Below, one piece after another: positions 13,053-13,459 of a stretch of DNA of 13,459 nucleotides. The stretch's first letter is position 1. Every line of letters begins with the position of its first letter. This DNA comes from an uncultured Clostridia bacterium (GTDB lineage Bacteria; Bacillota; Clostridia; TANB77; CAG-508). The position numbers and the translations under genes are program-made. Location of the stretch: assembly GCA_944390305.1 (NCBI GenBank), contig CALXPX010000026.1, positions 1 to 13,459 on the forward strand, read 5' to 3'. The notes below the pieces were generated by a model. That model was not told the origin of the DNA and made no database searches. It was given only the letters and a program-made list of their open reading frames with translations.

Positions 13053-13064
13053 TTTTCCTCCTTT
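13050..13064 (-). promoter_or_regulatory. Strong ribosome binding site followed by ATA instead of ATG
   Basis: AAAGGAGG (13064-13057), AAAA, then ATA (13052-13050) opens the HEPN frame. No in-frame ATG, GTG or TTG lies within 60 bases downstream, so the site has no standard start to serve. Confidence 0.7.
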
Positions 13065-13076
13065 GAAAAAAATATT

Positions 13077-13085
13077 ATTATAACA
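13077..13085 (-). promoter_or_regulatory. Extended -10 promoter of the HEPN-MNT pair
   Basis: TGTTATAAT on the minus strand (13085-13077) is a perfect -10 with the extended TG. No good -35 is seen at 17 bases. The start would be near 13070, just before the ribosome binding site at 13064-13057, which supports translation beginning at about 13052. Confidence 0.5.
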
Positions 13086-13145
13086 TTTTTATTTTCAATT
13101 AAATTTAAACATATTATTAGTAGTTATATATGATTTTTGCAAATA

Positions 13146-13194
13146 GGTTTAATAAAAACACTACATTTTTCTTTGGACAGACAATGTAGTGTTT
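13146..13194 (-). terminator. Terminator behind the tRNA-His/tRNA-Gln unit
   Basis: AAACACTACATT (13156-13167) and AATGTAGTGTTT (13183-13194) form a perfect 12-bp stem with a 15-nt loop. On the minus strand the stem is followed by TTATTAAACC, after the TTT that closes the stem. It lies about 100 bases past tRNA-Gln and ahead of the HEPN promoter, so it insulates the two units. Confidence 0.75.
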
Positions 13195-13296
13195 CTACAA
13201 TTTATAAGTGATAACACACATTTCTGTATGTTTCATTTTCTATTACTATATACTATTTATTAAAACAGTAAAACCATAAGCAAAAAAATAATAGTT

Positions 13297-13371
13297 TGGT
13301 TGGGCTGGCTAGATTCGAACTAGCGCATGCATGAGTCAAAGTCATGTGCCTTACCGCTTGGCTACAGCCCA
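13297..13371 (-). tRNA. tRNA-Gln (anticodon UUG)
   Basis: On the minus strand, acceptor TGGGCTG (13371-13365) pairs with CAGCCCA (13307-13301). The D arm is GCCAAGCGGTAAGGC, the anticodon stem-loop CATGA-CTTTGAC-TCATG with anticodon TTG, and the T arm GCTAG-TTCGAAT-CTAGC. Discriminator A and an encoded CCA (13299-13297) complete it. The U1-A72 first pair is typical of bacterial tRNA-Gln. It is 14 bases downstream of tRNA-His. Confidence 0.97.
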
Positions 13372-13385
13372 ATATTTAAATTTAA

Positions 13386-13459
13386 TGGGGTGGAATATGG
13401 GACTCGAACCCATGGTCTCCAGTGCCACAAACTGGCGCGTTAACCAACTACGCTAAATC
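13386..13459 (-). tRNA. tRNA-His (anticodon GUG), 5' end cut by the window edge
   Basis: Reading the minus strand from the edge: GATT (acceptor positions 4-7), TA, D arm GCGTAGTTGGTTAACGC, anticodon stem-loop CCAGT-TTGTGGC-ACTGG (anticodon GTG), T arm ATGGG-TTCGAGT-CCCAT, acceptor ATTCCAC, discriminator C (the tRNA-His hallmark) and encoded CCA (13388-13386). About three bases plus the extra G(-1) are missing. Position 6 (T) faces T67, an acceptor mismatch. Confidence 0.95.

Overview
The window is low-GC throughout (roughly three quarters A+T by eye), with strong AGGAGG-type ribosome binding sites and U-tract hairpin terminators. DivIVA and SepF in one operon, a MutL with an endonuclease motif, and a GH57 branching enzyme beside a DUF4912 protein all point to a Bacillota chromosome. 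Class Clostridia is most likely, perhaps one of the uncultured AT-rich gut lineages; the lineage is inference, the phylum is well supported. No transposase, integrase, CRISPR array or phage module is visible.

Layout. (1) 1-2697, plus strand: a DUF4912 protein with a Lys/Ser/Thr-rich tail, then a GH57 alpha-glucan branching enzyme, closed by a bidirectional terminator. (2) 2702-5234, minus strand: rsmD, a short coiled-coil protein, and a membrane-anchored protein with a formylglycine-generating-enzyme-like (C-type-lectin) fold. (3) 5303-6381, minus strand: sepF and divIVA under their own promoter, with a terminator. (4) 6436-11545, minus strand: mutL, a four-helix membrane protein, miaA and an HlyD-like adaptor, tightly packed, with one overlap and one GTG start. 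(5) 11575-11975, plus strand: two tiny Cys/Gly-rich membrane peptides divergent from mutL, absent from normal ORF calls because of their size, with a palindrome at the promoter and a terminator behind. (6) 11976-12360: an AT-rich intergenic stretch with a minus-strand terminator and a structured patch. (7) 12361-13085, minus strand: an overlapping HEPN/MNT (minimal nucleotidyltransferase) toxin-antitoxin-like pair, whose HEPN gene seems to have ATA where the start codon should be. (8) 13156-13459, minus strand: tRNA-Gln(UUG) and a tRNA-His(GUG) cut by the window edge, with a terminator behind.

How the genes work together. Blocks 2 to 4 are housekeeping: rRNA modification, division-site assembly and pole/septum marking, mismatch repair and tRNA modification. 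Block 1 handles storage polysaccharide. The accessory or poorly understood items are the FGE-like surface protein, the paired Cys-rich peptides, the HEPN/MNT pair and the four-helix protein. I see no complete new defence or mobile system. The best leads are the Cys-rich peptide pair and the HEPN gene with a non-canonical or lost start codon.
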